Assembly (NCBI RefSeq): GCF_023155275.1
Contig: NZ_JALMUV010000042.1
Span: forward strand, 1-64,000
Length of the DNA stretch: 64,000 bases
Direction: 5' to 3'
From: Streptomyces rhizoryzae
GTDB lineage: Bacteria; Actinomycetota; Actinomycetes; Streptomycetales; Streptomycetaceae
Positions 1-10,343 of the stretch are shown here, piece by piece (positions within the stretch are counted from its first letter, which is position 1; every line of letters starts with the position of its first letter). Position numbers and translations under genes: made by a program. A model generated the notes under the pieces. That model was not told the DNA's origin. It made no database searches and saw nothing but the letters and a program-made list of their open reading frames with translations.

Positions 1-147
1 GGACGTAAAGCGAAGCAGTCCGGCACACCACCCCCGCAGGCCCGTCACCGCACCCCACAGCCCCGCGCAGCGGAAACGCAACGCGCCGCAGGCGCAACAG
101 GAACGCACCCCGCGGCGGGAAAGCCGACAACGTGGGCGGCGCCGCCG

Positions 148-480
148 TCAGGCGCCCGCGGCCACTCGGGCCCGCGCTTCGTCGACCTTGCGCCCGTAGT
201 GGACCGACGCCCACCACAGGGCCGCGAACACCGCGCCGAGGAAGTACATCGTGGGGACGACCAGGCCGCTGGCGATCAGGGCGAGCTGGAGGGCCCAGCC
301 CAGCTGGACGCCGCCGGGGCGGGTCAGCATGCCGCACAGGAGCAGGCTCAGCAGCATGGCGATGCCGCTGACGAGCCAGATGGTGGTGCGCGGGATGTCG
401 GTGAGCTGCATGGCGACCAGGCCGGCGAAGCCGATCACGAAGAACTCGCCTATCAGGGTGGAGGCACACAGCGTCCGCAT
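148..480 (-). CDS. DUF4233 small integral membrane protein
   Basis: A 110-residue protein with about three hydrophobic segments: residues 8-25, about 33-51, and a long stretch from about 60 to 92. This fits the DUF4233 family, which in actinomycetes is found directly downstream of folC. It starts at ATG two bases after the folC stop, so the two genes are almost certainly translated from one mRNA. The C-terminus is a short charged tail rich in Ala and Arg. No catalytic motif is visible and the function is unknown. Co-occurrence with folC is the only hint of a role. Confidence 0.85.
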   Translation of the reverse strand: MRTLCASTLIGEFFVIGFAGLVAMQLTDIPRTTIWLVSGIAMLLSLLLCGMLTRPGGVQLGWALQLALIASGLVVPTMYFLGAVFAALWWASVHYGRKVDEARARVAAGA

Positions 481-482
481 GG

Positions 483-2009
483 TCAGTTCCTTCCCAGGAG
501 GAGGCGGGCCTCGCCGACCGTGATCACCGAGCCGGTCACCAGCACCCCGGCGCCGGCGTACTCGCCCTCTTCCTCGGCGAGGGTGATCGCCGCCTCCAGC
601 GCGTCGTCCAGCCGCGGCTCGACCTGCACCCGCTCGGCGCCGAAGATCTCCACGGCGACGGCGGCCAGCTCGTCCGGATCCATCGCGCGGGCGCTGGAGT
701 TCCGCGTCACCACGACCTCGGCGAAGATCGGCTCGAACGCCTCCAGGACCCCGCGGACGTCCTTGCCCTCGCTGGCGCCGACCACACCGATCAGGCGGCT
801 GAAACCGAACGCCTCGGTGACCGTCTCGGCCGCCGCCCGGGCGCCGCCGGGGTTGTGCGCGGCGTCCAGCACCACCGTCGGGCTGCGCCGGACCACCTCC
901 ATCCGGCCGGGCGAGGTGACCGAGGCGAACGCGGTGCGAACGGTGTCCAGGTCGAGGGTGCGGGCGTGGCCGGCGCCGATGCCGAAGAACGCCTCCACGG
1001 CGGCGAGCGCGACCGCGGCGTTGTGCGCCTGGTGGGCGCCGTGCAGCGGGAGGAAGATCTCCGGGTACTCGCCGCCCAGGCCGCGCAGCGTCAGCATCTG
1101 GCCGCCGACCGCCACCTCGCGGGCGAGCACGCCGAACTCCATGCCCTCGCGGGCGACCGTGGCGTCCACCTCCACGGCGCGCTTGAGCATCACCGAGGCC
1201 GCCTCCACCGGCTGCTGGGCCAGCACGACCGTGGCGTCCTTCTTGATGATCCCGGACTTCTCGCCGGCGATCTGCTCGGGCGTCTCGCCGAGCCGGTCGG
1301 TGTGGTCGAGGGAGATCGGGGTGATCACGGCGACGTCGCCGTCGATGACGTTGGTGGCGTCCCAGGTGCCGCCCATGCCGACCTCGACGACCGCGACGTC
1401 CACCGGGGCGTCGGCGAACGCGGCGAACGCCATCGCGGTGAGGACCTCGAAGAAGGAGAGGCGGTGCTCCTGCTGGGCGTCGACCATCTCCACGTACGGG
1501 GCGATGTCGCGGTACGTCTCGATGAAGCGCTCGGCGGAGATGGGGCCGCCGTCCAGGCTGATCCGCTCGGTGACGGACTGGACGTGCGGGCTGGTGTAGC
1601 GGCCGGTGCGCAGCTCGAAGGCGCCGAGCAGCGCCTCGATCATGCGGGCCGTGCTGGTCTTGCCGTTCGTCCCCGTGATGTGGATCGAGGGGTAGGCCCG
1701 CTGCGGGGAGCCCAGGATGTCCAGGACCGCCTCGATGCGCTCGGTGGACGGGTCGAGCTTGGTCTCGCCCCAGCGGCCGCCCAGCTCCTCCTCGACGGCG
1801 CGCAGCGCGCGGTCGACCTCCGGGTCGGCGGGCCGGGCCGGGACCTGGTCCCCCTGCGGCGGGCCGGCCTGGGTGCGCAGGGTCCGGCTGCCGGCCTCGA
1901 TCACCGCGAGGTCGGGGTCGCGGTGCGTCTCGGCCTCGACCAGCTCCTCGAAGGCGTCGTCCGGGCCGGGGGTCGGATCAGGGTCGTCGTTCTGGGGGCG
2001 CTCGCTCAC
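483..2009 (-). CDS. folC: Bifunctional folylpolyglutamate synthase / dihydrofolate synthase
   Basis: FolC adds glutamate to folates and makes dihydrofolate from dihydropteroate, using ATP in the cytosol. The Mur-ligase-type P-loop is clear (HITGTNGKTST), followed by the ligase domain with ITPISLDHTDRLG and a C-terminal domain with VVLDAAHNPGG. An acidic N-terminal extension of about 60 residues precedes the core. I place the start at the GTG at 2009 (VSERPQNDD); an upstream in-frame start at 2039 would add ten residues. The gene is followed at once by the DUF4233 gene. It is separated from valS by two genes that I do not recall at this place in S. coelicolor. Confidence 0.95.
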   Translation of the reverse strand: MSERPQNDDPDPTPGPDDAFEELVEAETHRDPDLAVIEAGSRTLRTQAGPPQGDQVPARPADPEVDRALRAVEEELGGRWGETKLDPSTERIEAVLDILGSPQRAYPSIHITGTNGKTSTARMIEALLGAFELRTGRYTSPHVQSVTERISLDGGPISAERFIETYRDIAPYVEMVDAQQEHRLSFFEVLTAMAFAAFADAPVDVAVVEVGMGGTWDATNVIDGDVAVITPISLDHTDRLGETPEQIAGEKSGIIKKDATVVLAQQPVEAASVMLKRAVEVDATVAREGMEFGVLAREVAVGGQMLTLRGLGGEYPEIFLPLHGAHQAHNAAVALAAVEAFFGIGAGHARTLDLDTVRTAFASVTSPGRMEVVRRSPTVVLDAAHNPGGARAAAETVTEAFGFSRLIGVVGASEGKDVRGVLEAFEPIFAEVVVTRNSSARAMDPDELAAVAVEIFGAERVQVEPRLDDALEAAITLAEEEGEYAGAGVLVTGSVITVGEARLLLGRN

Positions 2010-2087
2010 GACGACAAGTCTACGAGCCGCCACCGACAACGGGCCCGCGCCGCCCCCGCGCCGCGACCGGCGCCGCCCCGGCCCCGG

Positions 2088-3536
2088 TCAGGCCAGCGCG
2101 GCCCGCATCATCGCCTTGGCGATCGGGGCGGCCAGCCCGTTGCCGGAGACCTCGTTGCGGGCCGCGTGCCCGTCCTCGACCATCACCGCCACCGCGACCC
2201 GGTGCCCCTTGCCGTCGTCGGCGTACGAGACGAACCACGCGTACGGGGTGCCGCTGTTGTCCACCCCGTGCTGCGCGGTGCCGGTCTTGCCGCCGACCGT
2301 CACCCCGTCGATCTTCGCGTTGGAGCCGGTGCCCTTGTCGACGACGGTCTGCATCGCCGACTTCAGCTGCTCGGCGGTCCGGGCCGACATCGCCTTGCGG
2401 TAGGTCTTCGGGCTGTTCTGCTGGACGGTGTTGCCGCCGCCGTCGGTGAGCTTGTCGACCAGCTGCGGGGTCTTCAGGTCGCCCCCGTCGGCGATCGCCG
2501 AGGCGACCATCGCCATCTGGAGCGGGGTGGCCTGGTCGTTGAACTGGCCGATACCGGACAGCGCGGTCTGCGCCCGGTCCATGTCCGAGGGGTAGACGCT
2601 CTTCGCGGCACGCACCGGGACGTCCAGCTCGGCGTCGTTGAAGCCGAACTTCTCGGCCTGCGCGGCCACCTTGTCCTTGCCCAGGTCGACCGCCATCTTC
2701 GCGAAGACGGTGTTGCAGGAGTACTGGAGCGCGGTGCGGATGGTGGCGTTCTCGCAGGGTGCCGAGGCGCTCTCGTTGGTGAGCCGGGTGCGGGTGTCCG
2801 GCAGGGTGTACGGGTCGGGGCTGTCGGTGGGCTGGTCCACCGAGGAGTACAGGCCGTTCTCCAGCGCGGCGGCGGCGACCACCAGCTTGAAGGTGGAGCC
2901 GGGCGGCAGCGGCTGGCGCAACGCCCGGTTGAGGTTGGGCTGCCCGCTGTCCTGGGTGAGCGCCTGCCACGCCTTCTGGTCGGCGGTGGACGACCCGGCG
3001 AACTTCCCCGGGTCGTACGACGGGGTGCTGACCATGCCCAGGATCCGGCCGGTCGCCGGGTCCAGCGCGAGGGCCGCGCCGGTCTTGCCGCCGAGCGCCT
3101 CGTAGCCGGCCTTCTGCACCTTGGGGTCGATGGTGGTGGCCACGTCGCCGCCCTTGGGGCGCTCGTGCAGCAGGGCGTCGGCGGGCGTCTGGAGCCGGCT
3201 GTCGGTGCCGCCCATCAGGTCCCCGTAGAGGCTCTCCAGCTGGGTGCTGCCGAAGATCTGCGAGGAGAAGCCGGTGACCGGGGCGTAGAGCGGCCCGTCC
3301 TGGTAGGTCCGCTTGTACTTGAGCGAGGCGGAGGTGGGCGCGGAGCCGGTGACCGGCTCGCCGTCCACCAGGATGTTCCCCAGCGGCGCGGAGTACTTGG
3401 CGATGTTCACCCGCGGGTTGTGCGGATCGTCCTGGTAGTCGCTGGCCTTGGCCCCCTGGATCCAGGTGGCCCAGCCCATCAGCGCCAGGACCAGCGCCAG
3501 GCAGAAGACCGAGACCCGTCGCAGGGGTTTGTTCAT
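2088..3536 (-). CDS. Class B penicillin-binding protein (PbpA-like transpeptidase)
   Basis: A 482-residue peptidoglycan transpeptidase. Residues 8-22 form one uncleaved N-terminal membrane anchor after a basic MNKPLRR start. A dimerisation-like region follows, then the penicillin-binding domain with all three motifs: SxxK as STFK (S214, K217), SxN as SCN (273-275) and KTGT (417-420). The whole protein resembles Streptomyces PbpA, but no rodA/ftsW partner is adjacent, so this is probably a paralogue that stands alone. A longer reading frame opens at 3608, but ATG 3536 gives a standard N-terminus. The product crosslinks peptide stems outside the membrane. Confidence 0.9.
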   Translation of the reverse strand: MNKPLRRVSVFCLALVLALMGWATWIQGAKASDYQDDPHNPRVNIAKYSAPLGNILVDGEPVTGSAPTSASLKYKRTYQDGPLYAPVTGFSSQIFGSTQLESLYGDLMGGTDSRLQTPADALLHERPKGGDVATTIDPKVQKAGYEALGGKTGAALALDPATGRILGMVSTPSYDPGKFAGSSTADQKAWQALTQDSGQPNLNRALRQPLPPGSTFKLVVAAAALENGLYSSVDQPTDSPDPYTLPDTRTRLTNESASAPCENATIRTALQYSCNTVFAKMAVDLGKDKVAAQAEKFGFNDAELDVPVRAAKSVYPSDMDRAQTALSGIGQFNDQATPLQMAMVASAIADGGDLKTPQLVDKLTDGGGNTVQQNSPKTYRKAMSARTAEQLKSAMQTVVDKGTGSNAKIDGVTVGGKTGTAQHGVDNSGTPYAWFVSYADDGKGHRVAVAVMVEDGHAARNEVSGNGLAAPIAKAMMRAALA

Positions 3537-3779
3537 GGCGCGGCTCCTCGGGTGCTCAGGACGGGACCGGACAGATGTTTCCGCCGGAACTCCGGCATTC
3601 CGGTCCACCGTGCCTGGTGTTCATGAGAGCGTCATGAGAACCGCACCGCGGTGCGGTGTGAGCCATCCGTCCACCGGACCGGACAACCTTTCCGGCCCCT
3701 GGTGCCCTCTTCGACGGCGGGGTGTGGACGCCCCCGGACGGAAGACCCCACGAGTCGGGAAAGCAGGAGCTGATCAGGC

Positions 3780-5000
3780 GTGCCGGCAATCAGTCAGCGG
3801 ATGCACTTGGTGCTGCTCACCGCCTGGACCGTGCTGTGGTTCGCGGTCGTCGAACCGCACGGCGGGTTCTCGTGGCACTACCTGCGCACCGGCGGCGAGC
3901 TGATCTACCAGGGCAGCTCGGGCGACGGCACCGGCGGCCTCAACCTCTACGCGCACCACCCCGAGCTCCAGATGGGGCCGGTCAGCTTCCTGACCGCCGG
4001 GCTGTTCAACCCCTTCCCCGAGGCCACCGGCCAGTTCCTCGCCGCGGCGCTGATGTCCGCGCTGGGCCTGGTCATCCTGGTGCTGGCCGGCCGCAGCGCG
4101 GCCCACCACTTCCTGGGCACCGGCACCAACCACCAGCGGCTGCGGCAGCGGGTGCTGATCGCCGGGCTCGCGTTCATCCCCATGTGGATCGAGGTCGCGG
4201 TCCGCTTCGGGCACCTCGACGACGTGCTGGCGCTGTTCTTCACCGCCCTCGCGGTCCGCGCCGTCACCCGCGGCAACGCCGCCCTGACCGGCGCCTTCCT
4301 GGCCCTGGCGATGGACTCCAAACCGACCGCGCTGGCCTTCGTCCCGCTGCTGCTGGCCCTCCCCCGGCACCAGTGGCTCAGGGCCGGCCTGTGGTGCGCG
4401 GGGCTGGTCGCCGCCGCCTGGCTGCCGTTCTTCCTCGGCGACGCGCAGACCTTCGCCGCGGCCAAGTTCGCCATCCCCAACCACCCCGCGTCCGCACTGC
4501 GCTGGCTGGGCATCGACGACCCCGAGACCCCCGGCTGGGACCGGCCCGCGCAGTTCGCCCTCGGCCTGCTGCTGGGCGGGATAGCCGTCTGGCGGGGCCG
4601 CTGGGCCGCGGTGGTGCTGCTCGGCGCCAACGCCCGGATCGTCCTGGACCCCAGCGTCTACACCTACTACACCGCGTCCGTGCTGCTCGGCACGCTCCTG
4701 TGGGACGTCATCGGCCAGCGCCGCCTGGTGCCCTGGTGGAGCTGGCTGGCGCTGCTGGTCCTCTACGGCAGCGTCTTCGCCGTCCCGGACGACTCCGCGC
4801 GCGGCCTGATCCGGCTGGCGTTCGTGGCGGTCTCCACCGCGTACGTGCTGCTGTGGCCGGTCCGCGAGCGCGGCGACCGCGGCGGCCGGCGCGGACGCCG
4901 CAGGCCCCCCGCCCGTACGGACGAGGGGCCTGCGGTGGAGGCCGGCGCCCGGCCGGAGCCGCCGGCTACGCCGTGGGCAGGGCCGCCAGCTGCGCGCTGA
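3780..5000 (+). CDS. Polytopic membrane protein, GT87/DUF2029-like
   Basis: A 406-residue protein with about nine hydrophobic segments and a basic cytosolic tail. The early PHGGFSWHYLRTGGELIYQG stretch, the LYAHHPELQMGP loop and the TYYTASVLL segment recall polyprenol-phosphate-dependent mannosyltransferases of the GT87/DUF2029 group, but no diagnostic motif is strong enough to fix a reaction. I use the GTG at 3780 with AGGAG about ten bases upstream; ATG 3801 is an alternative. Its last 35 bases overlap the 3' end of valS on the other strand, and a hairpin that looks like the valS terminator sits inside its last 35 codons. It faces away from the penicillin-binding protein, and a role in envelope glycan synthesis is inferred from that alone. 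Confidence 0.65.
   Translation: MPAISQRMHLVLLTAWTVLWFAVVEPHGGFSWHYLRTGGELIYQGSSGDGTGGLNLYAHHPELQMGPVSFLTAGLFNPFPEATGQFLAAALMSALGLVILVLAGRSAAHHFLGTGTNHQRLRQRVLIAGLAFIPMWIEVAVRFGHLDDVLALFFTALAVRAVTRGNAALTGAFLALAMDSKPTALAFVPLLLALPRHQWLRAGLWCAGLVAAAWLPFFLGDAQTFAAAKFAIPNHPASALRWLGIDDPETPGWDRPAQFALGLLLGGIAVWRGRWAAVVLLGANARIVLDPSVYTYYTASVLLGTLLWDVIGQRRLVPWWSWLALLVLYGSVFAVPDDSARGLIRLAFVAVSTAYVLLWPVRERGDRGGRRGRRRPPARTDEGPAVEAGARPEPPATPWAGPPAAR
4898..4935 (-). terminator. valS terminator hairpin inside the opposing reading frame
   Basis: An 11-bp perfect inverted repeat (arms 4898-4908 and 4925-4935, CCGCAGGCCCC / GGGGCCTGCGG) with a 16-nt loop lies 31 nt beyond the valS stop. It falls inside the coding region of the opposite-strand membrane protein gene. 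Confidence 0.6.
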
Positions 5001-7614
5001 TCCGCTCGATGTCGGCCTCGGCGGCCGCCTTGCGGGTCCGGATCTTCTCCTTGACCTGCTCGGGGGCCTTCGCGAGGAACGCCTCGTTGCCGAGCTTGGC
5101 GGTGGTCTGCGCCAGCTCCTTCTCGGCCGCCGCCAGATCCTTCGTCAGCCGCTTCCGCTCCGCCGCCACGTCGATCGCGCCGGACAGGTCCAGGGCGACG
5201 GTGGCGCCCGCGACCGGCAGCGACGCGGTGGCGGTGAAGCCCTCACCGGCCGGCGTCAGGCGCAGCAGCGACCGCATCGCGGCCTCGTGCGGCGCCAGGG
5301 CCGTACCGGCCAGGTCCAGCCGCGCCGGGACCTTCTGGCCGGGCTGGAGGCCCTGGTCGGAGCGGAACCGGCGGACCTCGGTGACGACCTGCTGGACGGT
5401 CTCGATCTCCCGCTCGGCCGCCGCGTCCCGGAAGCCGCCCGGGGCGTCCGCGCCGGGGACCTGCACGGCCGTCGGCCACGCGGCGACGACGACGGACTCG
5501 CCGCCGGTCAGCGCCGTCCACAGCGCCTCGGTGACGAACGGGACGACCGGGTGCAGCAGCCGCAGCGTGACGTCGAGGACCTCGCCCAGCACCCGCCGCG
5601 AGGCGTCCGCGGCCGGGCCGCCGGCGGCGAAGGTGGTCTTGGACAGCTCCACGTACCAGTCGAAGACCTCGTCCCAGGCGAAGTGGAAGAGGGTGTCCGA
5701 CAGCTTGGCGAACTGGTAGTCCTCGTAGTACGCGTCGACCTCGGCGACGACCGCGTTCAGCCGGGAGAGGATCCAGCGGTCGGCCGCCGACAGCTGGTCG
5801 GCCGCCGGGAGGCCGCCCTCCACCGTCGCGCCGTTCATCAGCGCGAAGCGGGTGGCGTTCCAGATCTTGTTGGCGAAGTTGCGGGAGCCCTGGACCCAGT
5901 CCTCGCCGATCGGGACGTCCACGCCCGGGTTGGCGCCGCGGGCCAGGGTGAAGCGGACCGCGTCGGAGCCGTAGGTGTCCATCCAGTCCAGCGGGTTGAC
6001 CGCGTTGCCGAAGGACTTCGACATCTTCTTGCCGAACTGGTCGCGGACCATGCCGTGCAGCGCGATGGTGTGGAACGGCGGGGTGCCGTCCATCGCGTAC
6101 AGGCCGAACATCATCATCCGGGCGACCCAGAAGAAGAGGATGTCGTAGCCGGTGACCAGGACGGAGTTCGGGTAGAACTTCGCCACGCTCGGGGTCTGCT
6201 CGGGCCAGCCCAGCGTGGAGAACGGCCACAGGCCGGACGAGAACCACGTGTCGAGGACGTCGGTGTCCTGGTGCCAGCCCTCGCCGGTGGGCGCCTCGTC
6301 GTCGGGACCGACGCAGACGACCTCGCCGTTCGGGCCGTACCAGACCGGGATGCGGTGGCCCCACCACAGCTGGCGCGAGATGCACCAGTCGTGGAGGTTG
6401 TCGACCCAGCCGAAGTAGCGGGACTCCATCTCCTTGGGGTGGATGGCGACCTTGCCGTCGCGGACCGCGTCACCGGCGGCCTTCGCCAGCGGGCCGACCT
6501 TGACCCACCACTGCATCGACAGCCGCGGCTCGATGGTGGTCTTGCAGCGCGAGCAGTGCCCCACGGAGTGGGTGTACGGGCGCTTCTCGGCGACGATCCG
6601 GCCGTCGGCGCGCAGCGCGCCGACGATCGCCGACCGGGCCTCGAAGCGGTCCAGGCCCTGGAACGGGCCGTGCGCCGTGATGACCCCGCGCTCGTCGAGG
6701 ACGGCCAGGCTGGGCAGGTCGTGCCGGCGGCCGATCTCGAAGTCGTTGGGGTCGTGGGCGGGCGTGACCTTCACCGCGCCGGTGCCGAACTCCGGGTCGA
6801 CGTGCTCGTCGGCGACGACCGGGATCCGGCGGCCGGTCAGCGGCAGCTCGATCTCGGTGCCGACCAGGTGCGCGTACCGCTCGTCCTCGGGGTGGACCGC
6901 GACGGCGGTGTCGCCGAGCATCGTCTCCGCGCGGGTGGTGGCGACGACGATGGACGCCTCGCCCTCGCCGTAGCGGATCGAGACCAGCTCGCCGTCGTCG
7001 TCCTGGTACTCCACCTCGATGTCGGAGATGGCGGTCAGGCAGCGCGGGCACCAGTTGATGATGCGCTCGGCGCGGTAGATCAGCTCGTCGTCGTAGAGCC
7101 GCTTGAAGATCGTCTGGACGGCCTTGGAGAGGCCCTCGTCCATCGTGAACCGCTCACGGGACCAGGCGACGCCGTCGCCCAGCCGCCGCATCTGCCCGGA
7201 GATCTGGCCGCCGGACTCGTTCTTCCACTGCCAGACCCGCTCGACGAACTTCTCGCGGCCGAGATCGTGCCGGGAGACGCCCTCCTTGGCGAGCTCGCGC
7301 TCGACCACGTTCTGGGTGGCGATGCCGGCGTGGTCCATGCCGGGCTGCCACAGCGTCTCGTAGCCCTGCATCCGCTTGCGGCGGGTCAGGGCGTCGATCA
7401 GCGTGTGCTCGAAGGCGTGGCCCAGGTGGAGGCTGCCGGTGACGTTCGGCGGGGGGATGACGACGGTGTACGGCGGCTTGTCGCTCTTCTCGTCCGCCTC
7501 GAAGTAGCCCCGCTCTACCCAGCGCTCGTACAGCGGCCCCTCTACATCGGCCGGCGTGTACTGAGTCGGCAGTTCGGGGGCGCTGTGCTTGGGCTGCTGA
7601 GTGTTCTCGGTCAC
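4966..7614 (-). CDS. valS: Valyl-tRNA synthetase
   Basis: An 882-residue class I synthetase that charges tRNA-Val. The HIGH motif is HLGH in PPNVTGSLHLGHAF near residue 60, and KMSKS is present as KKMSKSFGN. The CP1 editing domain, the anticodon-binding domain and a C-terminal coiled-coil arm rich in Lys, Glu and Ala (ending SAQLAALPTA) are all present, and the length is normal. The gene is read away from the Pro/Gln-rich gene at 7785, giving a 170-nt shared upstream region. I see no T-box fold there. Confidence 0.97.
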   Translation of the reverse strand: MTENTQQPKHSAPELPTQYTPADVEGPLYERWVERGYFEADEKSDKPPYTVVIPPPNVTGSLHLGHAFEHTLIDALTRRKRMQGYETLWQPGMDHAGIATQNVVERELAKEGVSRHDLGREKFVERVWQWKNESGGQISGQMRRLGDGVAWSRERFTMDEGLSKAVQTIFKRLYDDELIYRAERIINWCPRCLTAISDIEVEYQDDDGELVSIRYGEGEASIVVATTRAETMLGDTAVAVHPEDERYAHLVGTEIELPLTGRRIPVVADEHVDPEFGTGAVKVTPAHDPNDFEIGRRHDLPSLAVLDERGVITAHGPFQGLDRFEARSAIVGALRADGRIVAEKRPYTHSVGHCSRCKTTIEPRLSMQWWVKVGPLAKAAGDAVRDGKVAIHPKEMESRYFGWVDNLHDWCISRQLWWGHRIPVWYGPNGEVVCVGPDDEAPTGEGWHQDTDVLDTWFSSGLWPFSTLGWPEQTPSVAKFYPNSVLVTGYDILFFWVARMMMFGLYAMDGTPPFHTIALHGMVRDQFGKKMSKSFGNAVNPLDWMDTYGSDAVRFTLARGANPGVDVPIGEDWVQGSRNFANKIWNATRFALMNGATVEGGLPAADQLSAADRWILSRLNAVVAEVDAYYEDYQFAKLSDTLFHFAWDEVFDWYVELSKTTFAAGGPAADASRRVLGEVLDVTLRLLHPVVPFVTEALWTALTGGESVVVAAWPTAVQVPGADAPGGFRDAAAEREIETVQQVVTEVRRFRSDQGLQPGQKVPARLDLAGTALAPHEAAMRSLLRLTPAGEGFTATASLPVAGATVALDLSGAIDVAAERKRLTKDLAAAEKELAQTTAKLGNEAFLAKAPEQVKEKIRTRKAAAEADIERISAQLAALPTA

Positions 7615-7784
7615 GACCGACAGTGTACGGGCGCGGATGTAGCGGCTTCGAATCGGTTTCGCCCCCGGGGCTCCGGCCGCCGGCGGCGTCGTACAGGATG
7701 GCGGCAGCGCATCAACTTCACGCCCGGCGCCCGGGTGCCGCCCGGCACGTGGGCGCCACCAGCAGTCACGAGGGGAACCGCTCC

Positions 7785-8762
7785 ATGAGCTTCAACCAGC
7801 CGCCGCCGGGCCCGTACGGGCAGCAGCCCCCGCAGCCGGGCCCCTACGGCCAGCCGCAGCCGCCCGCGCCCCAGCCCGGCTACGGCTATCCGCCGCAGGG
7901 CGGCCAGGTCCCTCCCCCGCAGGGCTACGGCTACCCCCAGCAGGGCGGCCAGGCCCCTCCGCCGCAGGGCTACGGCTACCCCCAGCAGGCCCCGCAGCAG
8001 CAGCCCTACGGCCAGCCGGCGCAGTCCCCCTACGGCCAGCAGGCCCCGTACGGCGGCCAGCAGACGCCCTACGGGACGATCCCGCAGGAGCCGGAGGGCG
8101 GCGGCAACGGCAAGAAGATCGGCCTGATCATCGGCGCCGTCGTGGTGGTCGCGGCCATCGGCGTCGGCGCGTACTTCGCCTTCGGCTCGGGCGGCCAGGT
8201 CAAGCCGTACACCATGGTGATGCCGGACAAGCTGCTGAACGGGCAGTTCAGCAAGGACACGACCGGCTCCCCCATGGGGGGCACCTCGGACTTCAGCAAC
8301 GACAAGGACGCCAAGAAGTTCGGCATCACCAACGGCAAGGGCGTCGGCGGCAAGTACAAGGACCAGTCCGGACTGGGCATGTCCGTGAGCGGCGTGTACG
8401 GGCAGGTGGCCGATCCCCAGGGGACCGTGACCCAGGCGTTCGCCCAGCTCAACGAGGGCCTCAAGAACGGCGCCAACAGCCCGAAGGTGGAGGACGTCAC
8501 CCCGCCCACGGAGTACTCGCCCAGCGATTTCGACGGCACCGTCATGAAGTGCGAGACGAAGAAGCTGACCTACTCGGCGAGCGGTATGAGCGTGCCCGTC
8601 ACCGCGTCCGTGTGCATGTGGGGCGACAACAGCGCCCTCGGGGTGGTCACCATGATGGCCGCGCCCAACCCCAACGGCGGCGGCTCGGCCACCACCCCCA
8701 GCGCCGAGCAGCTCGCGGAGAAGACCGCCAAGATCCGCAACGAGGTCCGCAAGGAGAAGTAG
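7785..8762 (+). CDS. Pro/Gln/Tyr-rich single-pass membrane protein
   Basis: A 325-residue protein of unknown function. Residues 1-100 are a low-complexity tail of Pro, Gln, Gly and Tyr with repeated QGYGYPQQ-like units. One transmembrane helix follows at about 106-128 (IGLIIGAVVVVAAIGVGAYF), and an outside domain of about 195 residues contains two cysteines (in KCETK and VCMWG) that could pair. This layout, a disordered cytosolic tail plus one helix plus a small extracellular domain, is common in actinomycetes. ATG 7785 has GAGGGG upstream; the longer frame from 7623 has no support. A terminator follows at 8782. Confidence 0.75.
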   Translation: MSFNQPPPGPYGQQPPQPGPYGQPQPPAPQPGYGYPPQGGQVPPPQGYGYPQQGGQAPPPQGYGYPQQAPQQQPYGQPAQSPYGQQAPYGGQQTPYGTIPQEPEGGGNGKKIGLIIGAVVVVAAIGVGAYFAFGSGGQVKPYTMVMPDKLLNGQFSKDTTGSPMGGTSDFSNDKDAKKFGITNGKGVGGKYKDQSGLGMSVSGVYGQVADPQGTVTQAFAQLNEGLKNGANSPKVEDVTPPTEYSPSDFDGTVMKCETKKLTYSASGMSVPVTASVCMWGDNSALGVVTMMAAPNPNGGGSATTPSAEQLAEKTAKIRNEVRKEK

Positions 8763-8781
8763 CCCCGGCCGCGTACGCGAA

Positions 8782-8809
8782 CGCCCGGCAGCAACGGTGC
8801 TGCCGGGCG
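8782..8809 (+). terminator. Hairpin between convergent genes
   Basis: A 12-bp perfect stem with a 4-nt ACGG loop lies between the Pro/Gln-rich gene and the clpX stop and probably serves both directions. Its 3' arm runs into a 14-nt unit (GGGCGGTTCTGTCC) that is repeated twice in tandem at 8805-8832. Confidence 0.7.
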
Positions 8810-8876
8810 GTTCTGTCCGGGCGGTTCTGTCCGGGCGCTTCCGCCGAGCCGTTCGGCCGGGCGGCCGGGGCCGCGG

Positions 8877-10160
<1,284 letters not shown>

Positions 10161-10251
10161 GAGGTGAATCCCCTTCGCCTGGGATCCGCATTGCTCCGCG
10201 GACCCGGGTGCTTGCCTATCGACGGTACCTTGCCGGGCCCCCCGTACGGGC

Positions 10252-10289
10252 CCCCCTTGGACCGACTCGGTTCACTCGGTCCAAGGGGG
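10252..10289 (-). terminator. Hairpin between clpP2 and clpX
   Basis: A 14-bp perfect stem (CCCCCTTGGACCGA with TCGGTCCAAGGGGG) with a 10-nt loop lies 55 nt past the clpP2 stop. It could end the clpP1-clpP2 transcript or lower readthrough into clpX. Confidence 0.65.
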
Positions 10290-10343
10290 CAACACTCCGG
10301 CGCATTTCGCGAAGATCGCGAGAAGTTCGCGAGAAGAACGCGA

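Noticed and set aside
855..3626. A 923-codon plus-strand frame across folC and the PBP gene
   Set aside because: It is an antisense shadow of two clear genes, low in complexity and with no domain.
8805..8832. 14-nt tandem duplication as a mobile-element footprint
   Set aside because: Two copies of GGGCGGTTCTGTCC next to a terminator are better explained by replication slippage; no inverted ends are present.
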